Assembly (NCBI GenBank): GCA_028697875.1
Contig: JAQVEQ010000091.1
Location: forward strand, 1-11,497
Length of the DNA: 11,497 nt
Reading direction: 5' to 3'
DNA from: Novosphingobium sp.
GTDB taxonomy: Bacteria; Pseudomonadota; Alphaproteobacteria; Sphingomonadales; Sphingomonadaceae
Part shown: piece after piece, positions 6,341-11,497 of the stretch
How positions within the stretch are numbered: the stretch's first letter is position 1
Layout: each line of letters begins with the position of its first letter
Translations under genes and position numbers: made by a program
The notes under the pieces: generated by a model
Seen by the model: the letters and a program-made list of their open reading frames with translations, nothing else
Told to the model about the DNA's origin: nothing
Databases searched by the model: none

Positions 6341-7504
6341 ATGACCCCGCCCAGCAACCTTGCCCTGGATTTCGACCCGGCCGCACTGTTCGACCTGCCT
6401 CGCCCCGCGCGGCAGTGCCGGATCGTTGTTGCCATGTCCGGCGGCGTCGACAGTTCGGTGGTTGCCGCGCTGGCCGCGGCAAGCGGGGCGGAAGTCGTCG
6501 GCGTGACCCTCCAGCTGTACGATTACGGCGCGGCGACCGGACGCAAGGGCGCCTGTTGCGCGGGCGACGACATCCGCGACGCGCGGGCCGTCGCCGACCG
6601 GCTGGGCATCGCCCATTACGTGTTCGACCACGAGTCCTCCTTCCGCGAGGAAGTGGTCGAACGCTTTGCCGACGATTACCTCGCCGGGCGCACCCCGATT
6701 CCCTGCATCCGCTGCAACATGGGGCCCAAGTTCACCGACCTGCTGGCCATGGCGCGCGATCTTGGCGCCGATTGCCTCGCCACCGGGCATTACGTCCGCC
6801 GGGTCGCGGGCCCGGCCGGGCCGGAACTGCACCGCGCACTCGATCAGGCGCGCGACCAGAGCTATTTCCTCTACGGGACGACCGAGGAACAGCTGGATTT
6901 CCTGCGCTTCCCACTCGGCGGCATGCCCAAGCAGGACGTGCGCAAGATCGCGGAAGCCGCCGGCCTGCGCGTCGCGGCCAAGCCCGACAGCCAGGACATC
7001 TGCTTCGTGCCCGATGGCGACTACGCCAGGATCGTGAAGTCGGTGCGGCCCGAAGGCGGCCGGGCCGGCGCCATCGTCCATGCCGAAACCGGCACCGTGC
7101 TGGGCGAACACGCCGGCGTGATCCACTATACGGTCGGCCAGCGGCGCGGGCTGGAGATCGGCGGCCAGCCGGAACCGCTCTATGTCGTCGCGCTCGATGC
7201 GGACAAGGCGGAAGTGCGAGTGGGCCCGAAACGGATGCTGGCCGTCGGCGCGGCCCGGGTGACCGAAACCAACCGCATCGGCCCCCTGCCCGCGGCCGAA
7301 GCCGGCACACCGCTCATGGCCAAGGTCCGCTCGCTCGCCAGGCCGGTGCCGGTTACGCTGGAAGGCTCGCTGGGCGGCGGCGAGACAGTGACGATCCGCT
7401 TTGCCGAACCGGAATACGGTGTCGCCCCCGGCCAGGCGGCCGTGATCTATGCCGGGGACCGCGTGGTCGGCGGCGGCTGGATCGACGGGACCGAACCCGC
7501 CTGA
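6341..7504 (+). CDS. mnmA: tRNA-specific 2-thiouridylase MnmA
   Basis: This 387-aa cytoplasmic enzyme thiolates uridine 34 of the Lys, Glu and Gln tRNAs, using ATP to adenylate the base and a relayed persulfide as sulfur source. The PP-loop ATP motif SGGVDSS is at residues 33-39. The first catalytic cysteine is expected in PCIRCNMGPKF (C125 by alignment to E. coli C102; C122 is adjacent). ATGHYVR is at 147-153, and the second catalytic cysteine, C221, lies in the KPDSQDICFVPDGDY block. The C-terminal beta-barrel with HYTVGQRRGL follows. Length and motif order are complete; an N-terminal extension of about 25 residues precedes the ATP-binding domain. The ATG at 6341 has AAGGGG just upstream. 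The gene is divergent from the sciP unit and convergent with the small gene ending at 7524. Confidence 0.96.
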   Translation: MTPPSNLALDFDPAALFDLPRPARQCRIVVAMSGGVDSSVVAALAAASGAEVVGVTLQLYDYGAATGRKGACCAGDDIRDARAVADRLGIAHYVFDHESSFREEVVERFADDYLAGRTPIPCIRCNMGPKFTDLLAMARDLGADCLATGHYVRRVAGPAGPELHRALDQARDQSYFLYGTTEEQLDFLRFPLGGMPKQDVRKIAEAAGLRVAAKPDSQDICFVPDGDYARIVKSVRPEGGRAGAIVHAETGTVLGEHAGVIHYTVGQRRGLEIGGQPEPLYVVALDADKAEVRVGPKRMLAVGAARVTETNRIGPLPAAEAGTPLMAKVRSLARPVPVTLEGSLGGGETVTIRFAEPEYGVAPGQAAVIYAGDRVVGGGWIDGTEPA

Positions 7505-7511
7505 CAGGCGG
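7497..7511 (+). repeat. Palindrome spanning the mnmA stop codon
   Basis: CCGCCTG, a single A, and CAGGCGG form a perfect inverted repeat whose centre is the TGA stop of mnmA. In RNA it would fold as a 5-bp GC stem with a 5-base loop. No T-run follows, so it is not a convincing terminator, though it could protect the mRNA end in the 19-base convergent gap. Confidence 0.35.
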
Positions 7512-7523
7512 CTGGCGGAACGG

Positions 7524-7916
7524 TCAATCGTCCCACTTGTCGAGCACGCAGCCCCAGCCCCGGCGGTAGCGCGCCGTGGCGCTGGCCAGCAAGGGCACGC
7601 GCGCGGTCACGCTTTTCGCCTTGTCGTCCTCGCTCAGGAAGACGAGGCCCATGCCGTCTTCCATGTCGGTCTTGCAGCTCGCCAGTTCCCGCCCGTCAAC
7701 GAAGCGGCAGGAACAGCCGATCCGCGCGCCATAGGCGGCCCCGGCCTGCGAATAGCCGGACAGGGGCGCGCGATAGGCATAGGCAGCCACCCCCGCCAAG
7801 ACCGCCAGGATGAGCAGGACGCGCGGCCAGCGGCTGCGCGGCATCCCATGGGTCTTGCGGCTCGTCCGCCGGGCGGCGGCGGTTTTCTTCCGGGGCGATT
7901 TCTTTGGAGTTGCCAT
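7524..7916 (-). CDS. Unrecognised basic single-span membrane protein with four cysteines
   Basis: This 130-aa protein has a strongly basic N-terminal tail (Lys/Arg/Ala/Thr-rich, residues 4-31), one hydrophobic helix (about 32-48) and an extracytoplasmic-looking domain. That domain holds four cysteines: C68 and C70 in GCSC, C81 in ASCK and C123 near the C-terminus in WGCVLD. The positive-inside rule places the basic tail in the cytoplasm and the cysteines in the periplasm, where they could form disulfides. I cannot assign a family or function. The ATG at 7916 is preferred over the adjacent ATG at 7919 because AGGGA would otherwise touch the start codon. The frame stays open upstream to 8159, but that part is antisense to the serine hydrolase and looks non-coding. 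It diverges from the hydrolase with 31 bases between starts. Confidence 0.7.
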   Translation of the reverse strand: MATPKKSPRKKTAAARRTSRKTHGMPRSRWPRVLLILAVLAGVAAYAYRAPLSGYSQAGAAYGARIGCSCRFVDGRELASCKTDMEDGMGLVFLSEDDKAKSVTARVPLLASATARYRRGWGCVLDKWDD

Positions 7917-7947
7917 CATTCCCTGCTTGGGCGAGTGAAGCGCGGCC

Positions 7948-9069
7948 ATGCCCCGCCGCCTTCCCCTTATCGCTTCGCTTGCCCTGCTGCCAGCCCTGGC
8001 GGCGTGCAGCAGCGGCGCATCCCTGCCCGACCCGCTGACGCAAGAGGCACTGGCGGCCGTCAGTGCCGACCCCGGCGCCCCGCGCGAACAGCTGGCCCGC
8101 GCGGTCGACGACCTGTTCACGGCGGACGGGATCGGCGAAACGCGCGCGGTCATCGTCATGCACAGCGGCGAGATCGCCGCGGAGCGTTATGCCGGCGGGT
8201 TCGGGCCCGACACGCGCTTCCTCGGCTGGTCGCTGGCCAAATCGGTGACCGCCGTCGGGATCGGCATCCTGGTGGCGGAAGGCAAGCTGCGGCTCGATGA
8301 ATCGGCCCCGATCGTCCATTGGCAAAGGCCCGGCGACCCGCGCGGGGAAATCACCTTGCGGCAATTGCTGCAAATGCGTTCGGGCCTGCGCCATACCGAG
8401 ACGGCCGAGCCGCTGTACAAGGCCGACACCGTCCGGCTGCTGTTCCTCGACGGGCGCGACGACATGGCGCGGGAGGCCGAAGCCCAGCCGCTGGAAGCCG
8501 AACCGGGGCGGCAGTTCGAATATTCGACCGCCAGCAGCATCGTCCTGTCCGACGTCATGGCCCGCGTGCTCTCGCCCAGCCAGAACCCCGCCGCCCGCCA
8601 GGGCGCGGTCGACCATTTCCTGCACGACCGGCTGTTCGGCCCGCTCGGCCTTACGTCGATGACCGCCGAATACGATGCCGCCGGGACCATGATCGGCGGC
8701 GCCATGATCCACGCCACGGCGCGCGACTGGGCCCGCTTCGGCGAGTTCCTGCGCCACGGCGGCTCGGTAAAGGGCGTACAGATCGTCCCGCGCGGATGGA
8801 TCGCCTTCATGCGCCGGCCTTCGCCGCGCGCGCCCGACTATGGCGCCGGCCTGTGGCTCAACCGCAATTCGGGCGGCGACCGGCACATGCTGTTTCCCGA
8901 ACAGGGGCCGTCCAGCCTGTTCGCCATGACCGGCCACTTCGGCCAGTATGTGCTGGTTTCGCCCGCCCAGAAGTTGACGATCGTCCGCCTGGGCAAGACG
9001 CGGGACGAGGACACCCGCGCGCTGGCCGCCGCTCTTGCCCGGATCGCCGCGCTCTACCCGGCGGGTTGA
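7948..9069 (+). CDS. Serine hydrolase lipoprotein, beta-lactamase / 6-aminohexanoate-dimer hydrolase-like
   Basis: The 373-aa protein starts with a lipoprotein signal ending in the lipobox LAAC (C20), so it should be lipidated and held on a membrane facing the periplasm. The fold is that of class C beta-lactamase-like serine hydrolases (COG1680). The nucleophile motif S95-L-A-K98 is in GWSLAKSV, and the second-motif tyrosine is probably Y192 in FEYSTAS. Family blocks follow: GPLGLTSM (231-238), TARDWARFGEF (257-267), YGAGLWLN (298-305) and GHFGQYVLV (329-337). The block pattern resembles NylB-type amide/ester hydrolases more than true AmpC enzymes. The substrate is unknown; peptidoglycan fragments, esters or amides are all possible. 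Its stop is 3 bases from that of the convergent CDF gene. Confidence 0.88.
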   Translation: MPRRLPLIASLALLPALAACSSGASLPDPLTQEALAAVSADPGAPREQLARAVDDLFTADGIGETRAVIVMHSGEIAAERYAGGFGPDTRFLGWSLAKSVTAVGIGILVAEGKLRLDESAPIVHWQRPGDPRGEITLRQLLQMRSGLRHTETAEPLYKADTVRLLFLDGRDDMAREAEAQPLEAEPGRQFEYSTASSIVLSDVMARVLSPSQNPAARQGAVDHFLHDRLFGPLGLTSMTAEYDAAGTMIGGAMIHATARDWARFGEFLRHGGSVKGVQIVPRGWIAFMRRPSPRAPDYGAGLWLNRNSGGDRHMLFPEQGPSSLFAMTGHFGQYVLVSPAQKLTIVRLGKTRDEDTRALAAALARIAALYPAG

Positions 9070-9072
9070 ACG

Positions 9073-10008
9073 CTACTCCCCGGCCGCCTTTCTCAAGCCT
9101 CTGGGCAGGACGTTCGCCGCAGCCAGGCCCTTGTCGACATGCCCCTCCGGGTCGGGGTGGATCAGGATCTCCACATCGGGAAATTCCGCCTTCAGCTTGA
9201 GTTCGATCTCGTCCATCACGTTATGGGCCTGCCTGACGGTCATGTTGCCATCGACCCAGACGTGAAACTGCACGAAATCGCGATTGCCCGCGGTGCGCGT
9301 GCGCAAGTCGTGGACCCCGCGCAATTCCGGATGACGAGCCAGGACCTTGAGGAAGCGCAACTTCTTCTCGTCCGGCCATTCCTTGTCCATCAACTGGTCG
9401 ATCGCCTGATGCGACGCCCCCCACGCCCCCCAGCCGAGCCAGCCCGCGATCGCCAGGCCGAACAGCGGGTCCACCCCGGCGAACCCGGCATACTGGTCGA
9501 GCGCGAGAGCCGCGATGACCGCGAGATTCAGCAAGAGGTCGGACTGGTAGTGGACATGGTCCGTCGCAATGGCGAGGCTGCCGGTCTTGCGGATGACATG
9601 GCGCTGCCACGCAAGCAGGGCGAACGTCGCGATCATGGCGACCAGCGAAACGCCGATGCCTTCCTGCGCGGCTTCCGTCCGCGCGCCGGCAAGGAACTGT
9701 TCGACCGCCCGGAAAGCCAGCGTCAGGGCCGAGATCGAGATCAGCACCACCTGGAACATCGCCGCCAGCGCTTCCGCCTTGCCGTGACCGAAGCGGTGCT
9801 GCTTGTCGACCGGCTGGGCCGCGACCCACACGCCTGCCAGCGTCGCCAGGCTGGCGATCAGGTCCAGCGCGGTATCGGCAAGGCTGCCGAGCATGGCGGT
9901 CGACCCGGTCGAGATCGCCGCCCAGGCCTTGAGCCCGACCAGCAGCAGGGCGACCGAGATGCTGGCCAGAGCCGCGCTGCGATTGAGTTGTGCGCTGTTG
10001 TTGTGCAT
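9073..10008 (-). CDS. Cation diffusion facilitator (FieF/YiiP-like divalent metal efflux)
   Basis: The 311-aa protein has six predicted membrane helices and a cytoplasmic C-terminal domain. The metal sites known from E. coli YiiP are all present and nearly in register. Site A is D45, D49, H153 and D157 (in SLADTALDL and HYQSD). Site B is D68, H71 and H75 (in HRFGHGK). Cytoplasmic-site residues are H233, H249, H284 and D286, with H262 nearby. A D-D-H-D transport site is the pattern of Zn/Cd (and possibly Fe) exporters, working as a proton-coupled dimer in the inner membrane. The start ATG at 10008 has GAGG just upstream, and it lies 7 bases after the pdxH stop, so the two are probably one operon. 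The stop is 3 bases from that of the convergent hydrolase gene. Confidence 0.95.
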   Translation of the reverse strand: MHNNSAQLNRSAALASISVALLLVGLKAWAAISTGSTAMLGSLADTALDLIASLATLAGVWVAAQPVDKQHRFGHGKAEALAAMFQVVLISISALTLAFRAVEQFLAGARTEAAQEGIGVSLVAMIATFALLAWQRHVIRKTGSLAIATDHVHYQSDLLLNLAVIAALALDQYAGFAGVDPLFGLAIAGWLGWGAWGASHQAIDQLMDKEWPDEKKLRFLKVLARHPELRGVHDLRTRTAGNRDFVQFHVWVDGNMTVRQAHNVMDEIELKLKAEFPDVEILIHPDPEGHVDKGLAAANVLPRGLRKAAGE

Positions 10009-10015
10009 CGCGGCC

Positions 10016-10618
10016 TCAGGGATAGAGCAGGCTGCTGCTCCACCCGTCGCCCTGGCGGACGAATTGCCGCCGTTCGTGGAGCCGGTGGGGCCGGTCGTGC
10101 CAGAATTCGATACGCTGCGGCGTGAGGCGGAAGCCCTTCCAGTGGAGCGGGCGTTCCACGTCCCGGCCTGCGAACCGCTGCCGCACGTCCTCGTAACGGG
10201 CGAGGAACGTCGCCCGCGAATCGAGCGGGGCGGATTGGTCCGACGCCACTGCCCCGAGCTGGGAATCGCGGTGGCGGCTGGCGAAATAGGCGTCGACTTC
10301 CTCCACCGTCACTTCGCTCAGCGGCCCTTCGATGCGGATCTGGCGGCGCAGCGACTTCCAGTGGAACAGCAAGGCCGCGCGCGGATTGGCAGCCAGTTCG
10401 CGCCCCTTGCGGCTGTGCGAATTGGTATAGAACACGAAGCCGTCGGACCCGTAGCCCTTGAGCAGCACCATCCGCACCGAAGGCGCGCCGTCCGGCGTCG
10501 CCGTGGCCAGCGCCATGGCGTTCGAATCGTTCGGCTCGGTCTTGCGCGCTTCGTCGTACCAGTCGGCGAAGATCGCGAAGGGGTCGCCGTGCGGGATCGC
10601 GTCTTGTTCAGCTTTCAC
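10016..10618 (-). CDS. pdxH: Pyridoxamine/pyridoxine 5'-phosphate oxidase PdxH
   Basis: This cytoplasmic FMN enzyme oxidises PNP or PMP to pyridoxal 5'-phosphate in vitamin B6 synthesis and salvage. The 200-aa product shows the family blocks in order: RMVLLKGYG (49-57), FVFYTNSHSRKG (61-72), the Q93-I-R-I region, SRHRDSQLGAVASDQS (114-129), and the signature EFWHDRPHRLHER (171-183) with the substrate-contact Arg and His. The GTG at 10618 is preferred because AGGA lies about 7 bases upstream; an in-frame ATG at 10645 would add nine residues unlike the family. One oddity is the C-terminus, which reads SLLYP where most family members end in R-L-x-P, so the usual Arg is Leu. It is followed after 7 bases by the CDF gene. 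Confidence 0.95.
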   Translation of the reverse strand: MKAEQDAIPHGDPFAIFADWYDEARKTEPNDSNAMALATATPDGAPSVRMVLLKGYGSDGFVFYTNSHSRKGRELAANPRAALLFHWKSLRRQIRIEGPLSEVTVEEVDAYFASRHRDSQLGAVASDQSAPLDSRATFLARYEDVRQRFAGRDVERPLHWKGFRLTPQRIEFWHDRPHRLHERRQFVRQGDGWSSSLLYP

Positions 10619-10636
10619 GCAATTTTCCTGATAAAG

Positions 10637-10652
10637 TTGACACAAGTGACAC
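10637..10652. repeat. TGACACA direct repeat upstream of pdxH
   Basis: TGACACA occurs twice with a 2-base gap (9-base period) on the plus strand. It lies between a TTGCAC box (10653-10658, minus strand) and a TTTATC box (10629-10634, minus strand) that form a weak possible pdxH promoter with an 18-base spacer. It could be a regulator site. The promoter itself is doubtful because its start point would fall after the pdxH ribosome site. Confidence 0.35.
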
Positions 10653-10682
10653 AGTGCAAAGGACCGGAAAACCCGCCCCCCG

Positions 10683-10717
10683 CCAGCCCCGGATTAGGGG
10701 CCTTGGCCGGGGCCTGG
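10683..10717. repeat. GC-rich imperfect inverted repeat in the pdxH/dnaJ-like spacer
   Basis: CCAGCCCCGG pairs with CCGGGGCCTGG (10707-10717), leaving one bulged C, around a 14-base centre. It is one of three hairpin-forming elements in the 204-base gap between pdxH and the dnaJ-like gene. No T-run follows. Confidence 0.45.
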
Positions 10718-10743
10718 AATGACCTGTCGCAAAATGCGCTCAT

Positions 10744-10761
10744 GGCCTTATTCCTAAGGCC
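10744..10761. repeat. Perfect inverted repeat GGCCTTA/TAAGGCC
   Basis: GGCCTTA, the 4-base centre TTCC, and TAAGGCC form an exact 7-bp stem. On the plus strand it is followed by CTCTTTCC, loosely terminator-like, but no upstream plus-strand gene needs one. It may instead be an operator or structural element upstream of the dnaJ-like promoter. Confidence 0.5.
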
Positions 10762-10763
10762 CT

Positions 10764-10780
10764 CTTTCCGCGTAGGAAAG
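10764..10780. repeat. Perfect inverted repeat CTTTCC/GGAAAG
   Basis: CTTTCC, a 5-base centre (GCGTA), and GGAAAG form an exact 6-bp stem, starting two bases after the preceding inverted repeat. The tandem arrangement of two perfect repeats just ahead of the candidate dnaJ-like promoter is the notable feature. Confidence 0.4.
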
Positions 10781-10786
10781 CCTGTG

Positions 10787-10816
10787 CTTGCACGCGGGCG
10801 CGGGCGCACCTAGCTA
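10787..10816 (+). promoter_or_regulatory. Candidate heat-shock (RpoH-type) promoter of the dnaJ-like gene
   Basis: CTTGCA (10787-10792) is followed after 16 bases by CCTAGCT (10809-10815). This resembles the CTTG plus CCTA-type elements I recall for alphaproteobacterial RpoH promoters. Read as a sigma-70 promoter, it is TTGCAC, 17 bases, TAGCTA, with only moderate matches. The predicted start point, about seven bases past the -10, lies almost on the A of the ATG at 10823. Confidence 0.35.
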
Positions 10817-10822
10817 GAGCGC

Positions 10823-11497
10823 ATGGCTGACCCCTATTCCATCCTGGGCGTGTCGCGCGGCGCGAGCGAGAAGGACATCAAGTCCGCGTATCGCAAGCTC
10901 GCCAAGGAACTGCACCCGGACCGCAACAAGGACAATCCCAAGGCGGCGGAACGCTTCTCCGAAGTGACTCACGCCTACGACCTGCTGTCCGACAAGGACA
11001 AGCGGGCGCAGTTCGACCGGGGCGAGATCGATGCCGACGGCAACCCGACCATGCCCTTCGGCGGCGGCGGCGGTTTCGCGGGCGGCGGCCCCGGCGGCAT
11101 GGGCGGCGGTTTCCGCGGCTTCGGCGGCGGGGACGGAATCGACCTCGACGACATATTGGGCGGCATGTTCGGCGGCATGGGCGGCCGCTCGACCGGCGGC
11201 GGCTTCGGTTCGCGCCACCGCCCCCCGCCGCGCGGCGCCAATGTGCAGTACCGGCTCAAGGTGCCCTTCGCCGACGCCGCCACCCGCAAGGACCAGCGAA
11301 TCACGCTGGCCGACGGCAAGACGATCGACCTCAAGCTCCCCGGCGGGGTCGAGGACGGTACGCAGATGCGCCTCAAGGGCAAGGGCGAAGCCGGCCCGGG
11401 CGGCGCGGGCGATGCGCTGGTCACACTCGAAGTCGCACCCCATCCCTTCTTCCGGCGCGACGGCGACGATATCCGGCTGGACCTGCCGATCACGCTC
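10823..11497 (+). CDS. DnaJ-like co-chaperone, class II (no zinc finger), 3' end outside window
   Basis: The first 225 codons are visible and the gene runs off the right edge. Residues 1-66 are a J domain with the essential HPD at 31-33, which stimulates the DnaK ATPase. Residues about 79-129 are a Gly/Phe-rich linker. From about 138 the substrate-binding C-terminal domain begins (NVQYRLKVPFADAA, then LKLPGGVEDGTQMRLKGKG). There is no CxxCxGxG zinc-finger region between linker and C-terminal domain, so this is a class II/CbpA-like J protein rather than canonical DnaJ. It should act in the cytoplasm with DnaK. The start ATG at 10823 gives a normal J-domain N-terminus; no Shine-Dalgarno precedes it, which fits a leaderless message. 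It is divergent from pdxH. Confidence 0.93.
   Translation, partial: MADPYSILGVSRGASEKDIKSAYRKLAKELHPDRNKDNPKAAERFSEVTHAYDLLSDKDKRAQFDRGEIDADGNPTMPFGGGGGFAGGGPGGMGGGFRGFGGGDGIDLDDILGGMFGGMGGRSTGGGFGSRHRPPPRGANVQYRLKVPFADAATRKDQRITLADGKTIDLKLPGGVEDGTQMRLKGKGEAGPGGAGDALVTLEVAPHPFFRRDGDDIRLDLPITL

Noticed and set aside
7696..8937. A 413-codon minus-strand open frame opposite the serine hydrolase
   Set aside because: It is antisense to a gene with clear SxxK and lipobox motifs; the product is Arg/Gly/Ala-rich with no family signature.
9139..10125. A 328-codon plus-strand open frame opposite the CDF exporter
   Set aside because: It is antisense to a protein with the complete YiiP ligand set; no motifs in the shadow translation.
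10851..10857. TGTCGCG, recalled as a SciP-associated DNA motif, inside the dnaJ-like gene
   Set aside because: It lies in conserved J-domain codons, and the same heptamer recurs within the pump gene; in GC-rich DNA this is expected by chance.
11060..11215. GGC-rich repeat tract
   Set aside because: It is explained by the Gly/Phe-rich linker of the DnaJ-like protein, not by a separate repeat element.
1..11497. Mobile elements, phage genes, CRISPR arrays, tRNA or rRNA genes
   Set aside because: I found no transposase or integrase motifs, no regularly spaced repeats and no tRNA-like cloverleafs; gene order and base composition look uniform.

Overview
The window is a dense, GC-rich (roughly two-thirds G+C by eye) chromosomal segment from an alphaproteobacterium. 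The clearest lineage marker is a DUF1153 / SciP-type CtrA inhibitor, a family I know only from Alphaproteobacteria. The small genes next to it, the pdxH next to a DnaJ-like gene, and the codon style suggest Sphingomonadales (Sphingomonadaceae or Erythrobacteraceae), but that narrower placement is inference from memory. I see no IS elements, CRISPR arrays, tRNAs, rRNAs or phage genes. No gene-free stretch exceeds 300 bases; the longest is about 204 bases, between pdxH and the dnaJ-like gene.

Left block (1-5909, all minus strand). Reading leftward: an upstream ORF of 106 aa and sciP, joined by an ATGA overlap and ending in a strong intrinsic terminator (5557-5584); a small GlsB/YeaQ/YmgE-family membrane protein; then an efflux operon of a periplasmic adaptor (MFP), a 1055-aa RND pump and a DUF445 membrane protein that begins inside the pump's stop codon (GTGA) and runs off the left edge. 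No outer-membrane channel or local regulator is visible.

Middle block (6260-9069). A short divergent spacer with a perfect inverted repeat separates the 106-aa ORF/sciP unit from mnmA (tRNA 2-thiouridylase). mnmA converges on an unrecognised 130-aa basic, single-membrane-span protein with four cysteines. That protein diverges, with only 31 bases between start codons, from a predicted lipoprotein serine hydrolase of the beta-lactamase / 6-aminohexanoate-dimer-hydrolase type.

Right block (9073-11497). On the minus strand, pdxH (PLP synthesis) is followed 7 bases later by a FieF/YiiP-like cation diffusion facilitator retaining every known YiiP metal ligand. On the plus strand, a class II (zinc-finger-less) DnaJ-like co-chaperone starts at 10823 and runs off the right edge. 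The spacer between them holds three hairpin-forming repeats, a TGACACA direct repeat and a possible heat-shock-type promoter placed so that the dnaJ-like message could be leaderless.

Most of the window is housekeeping or ordinary accessory chromosome. I found no clear new multi-gene system. The items most worth a second look are the small ORF translationally coupled to sciP, the divergent four-cysteine protein/serine hydrolase pair, and the symmetrical elements in the two divergent spacers.
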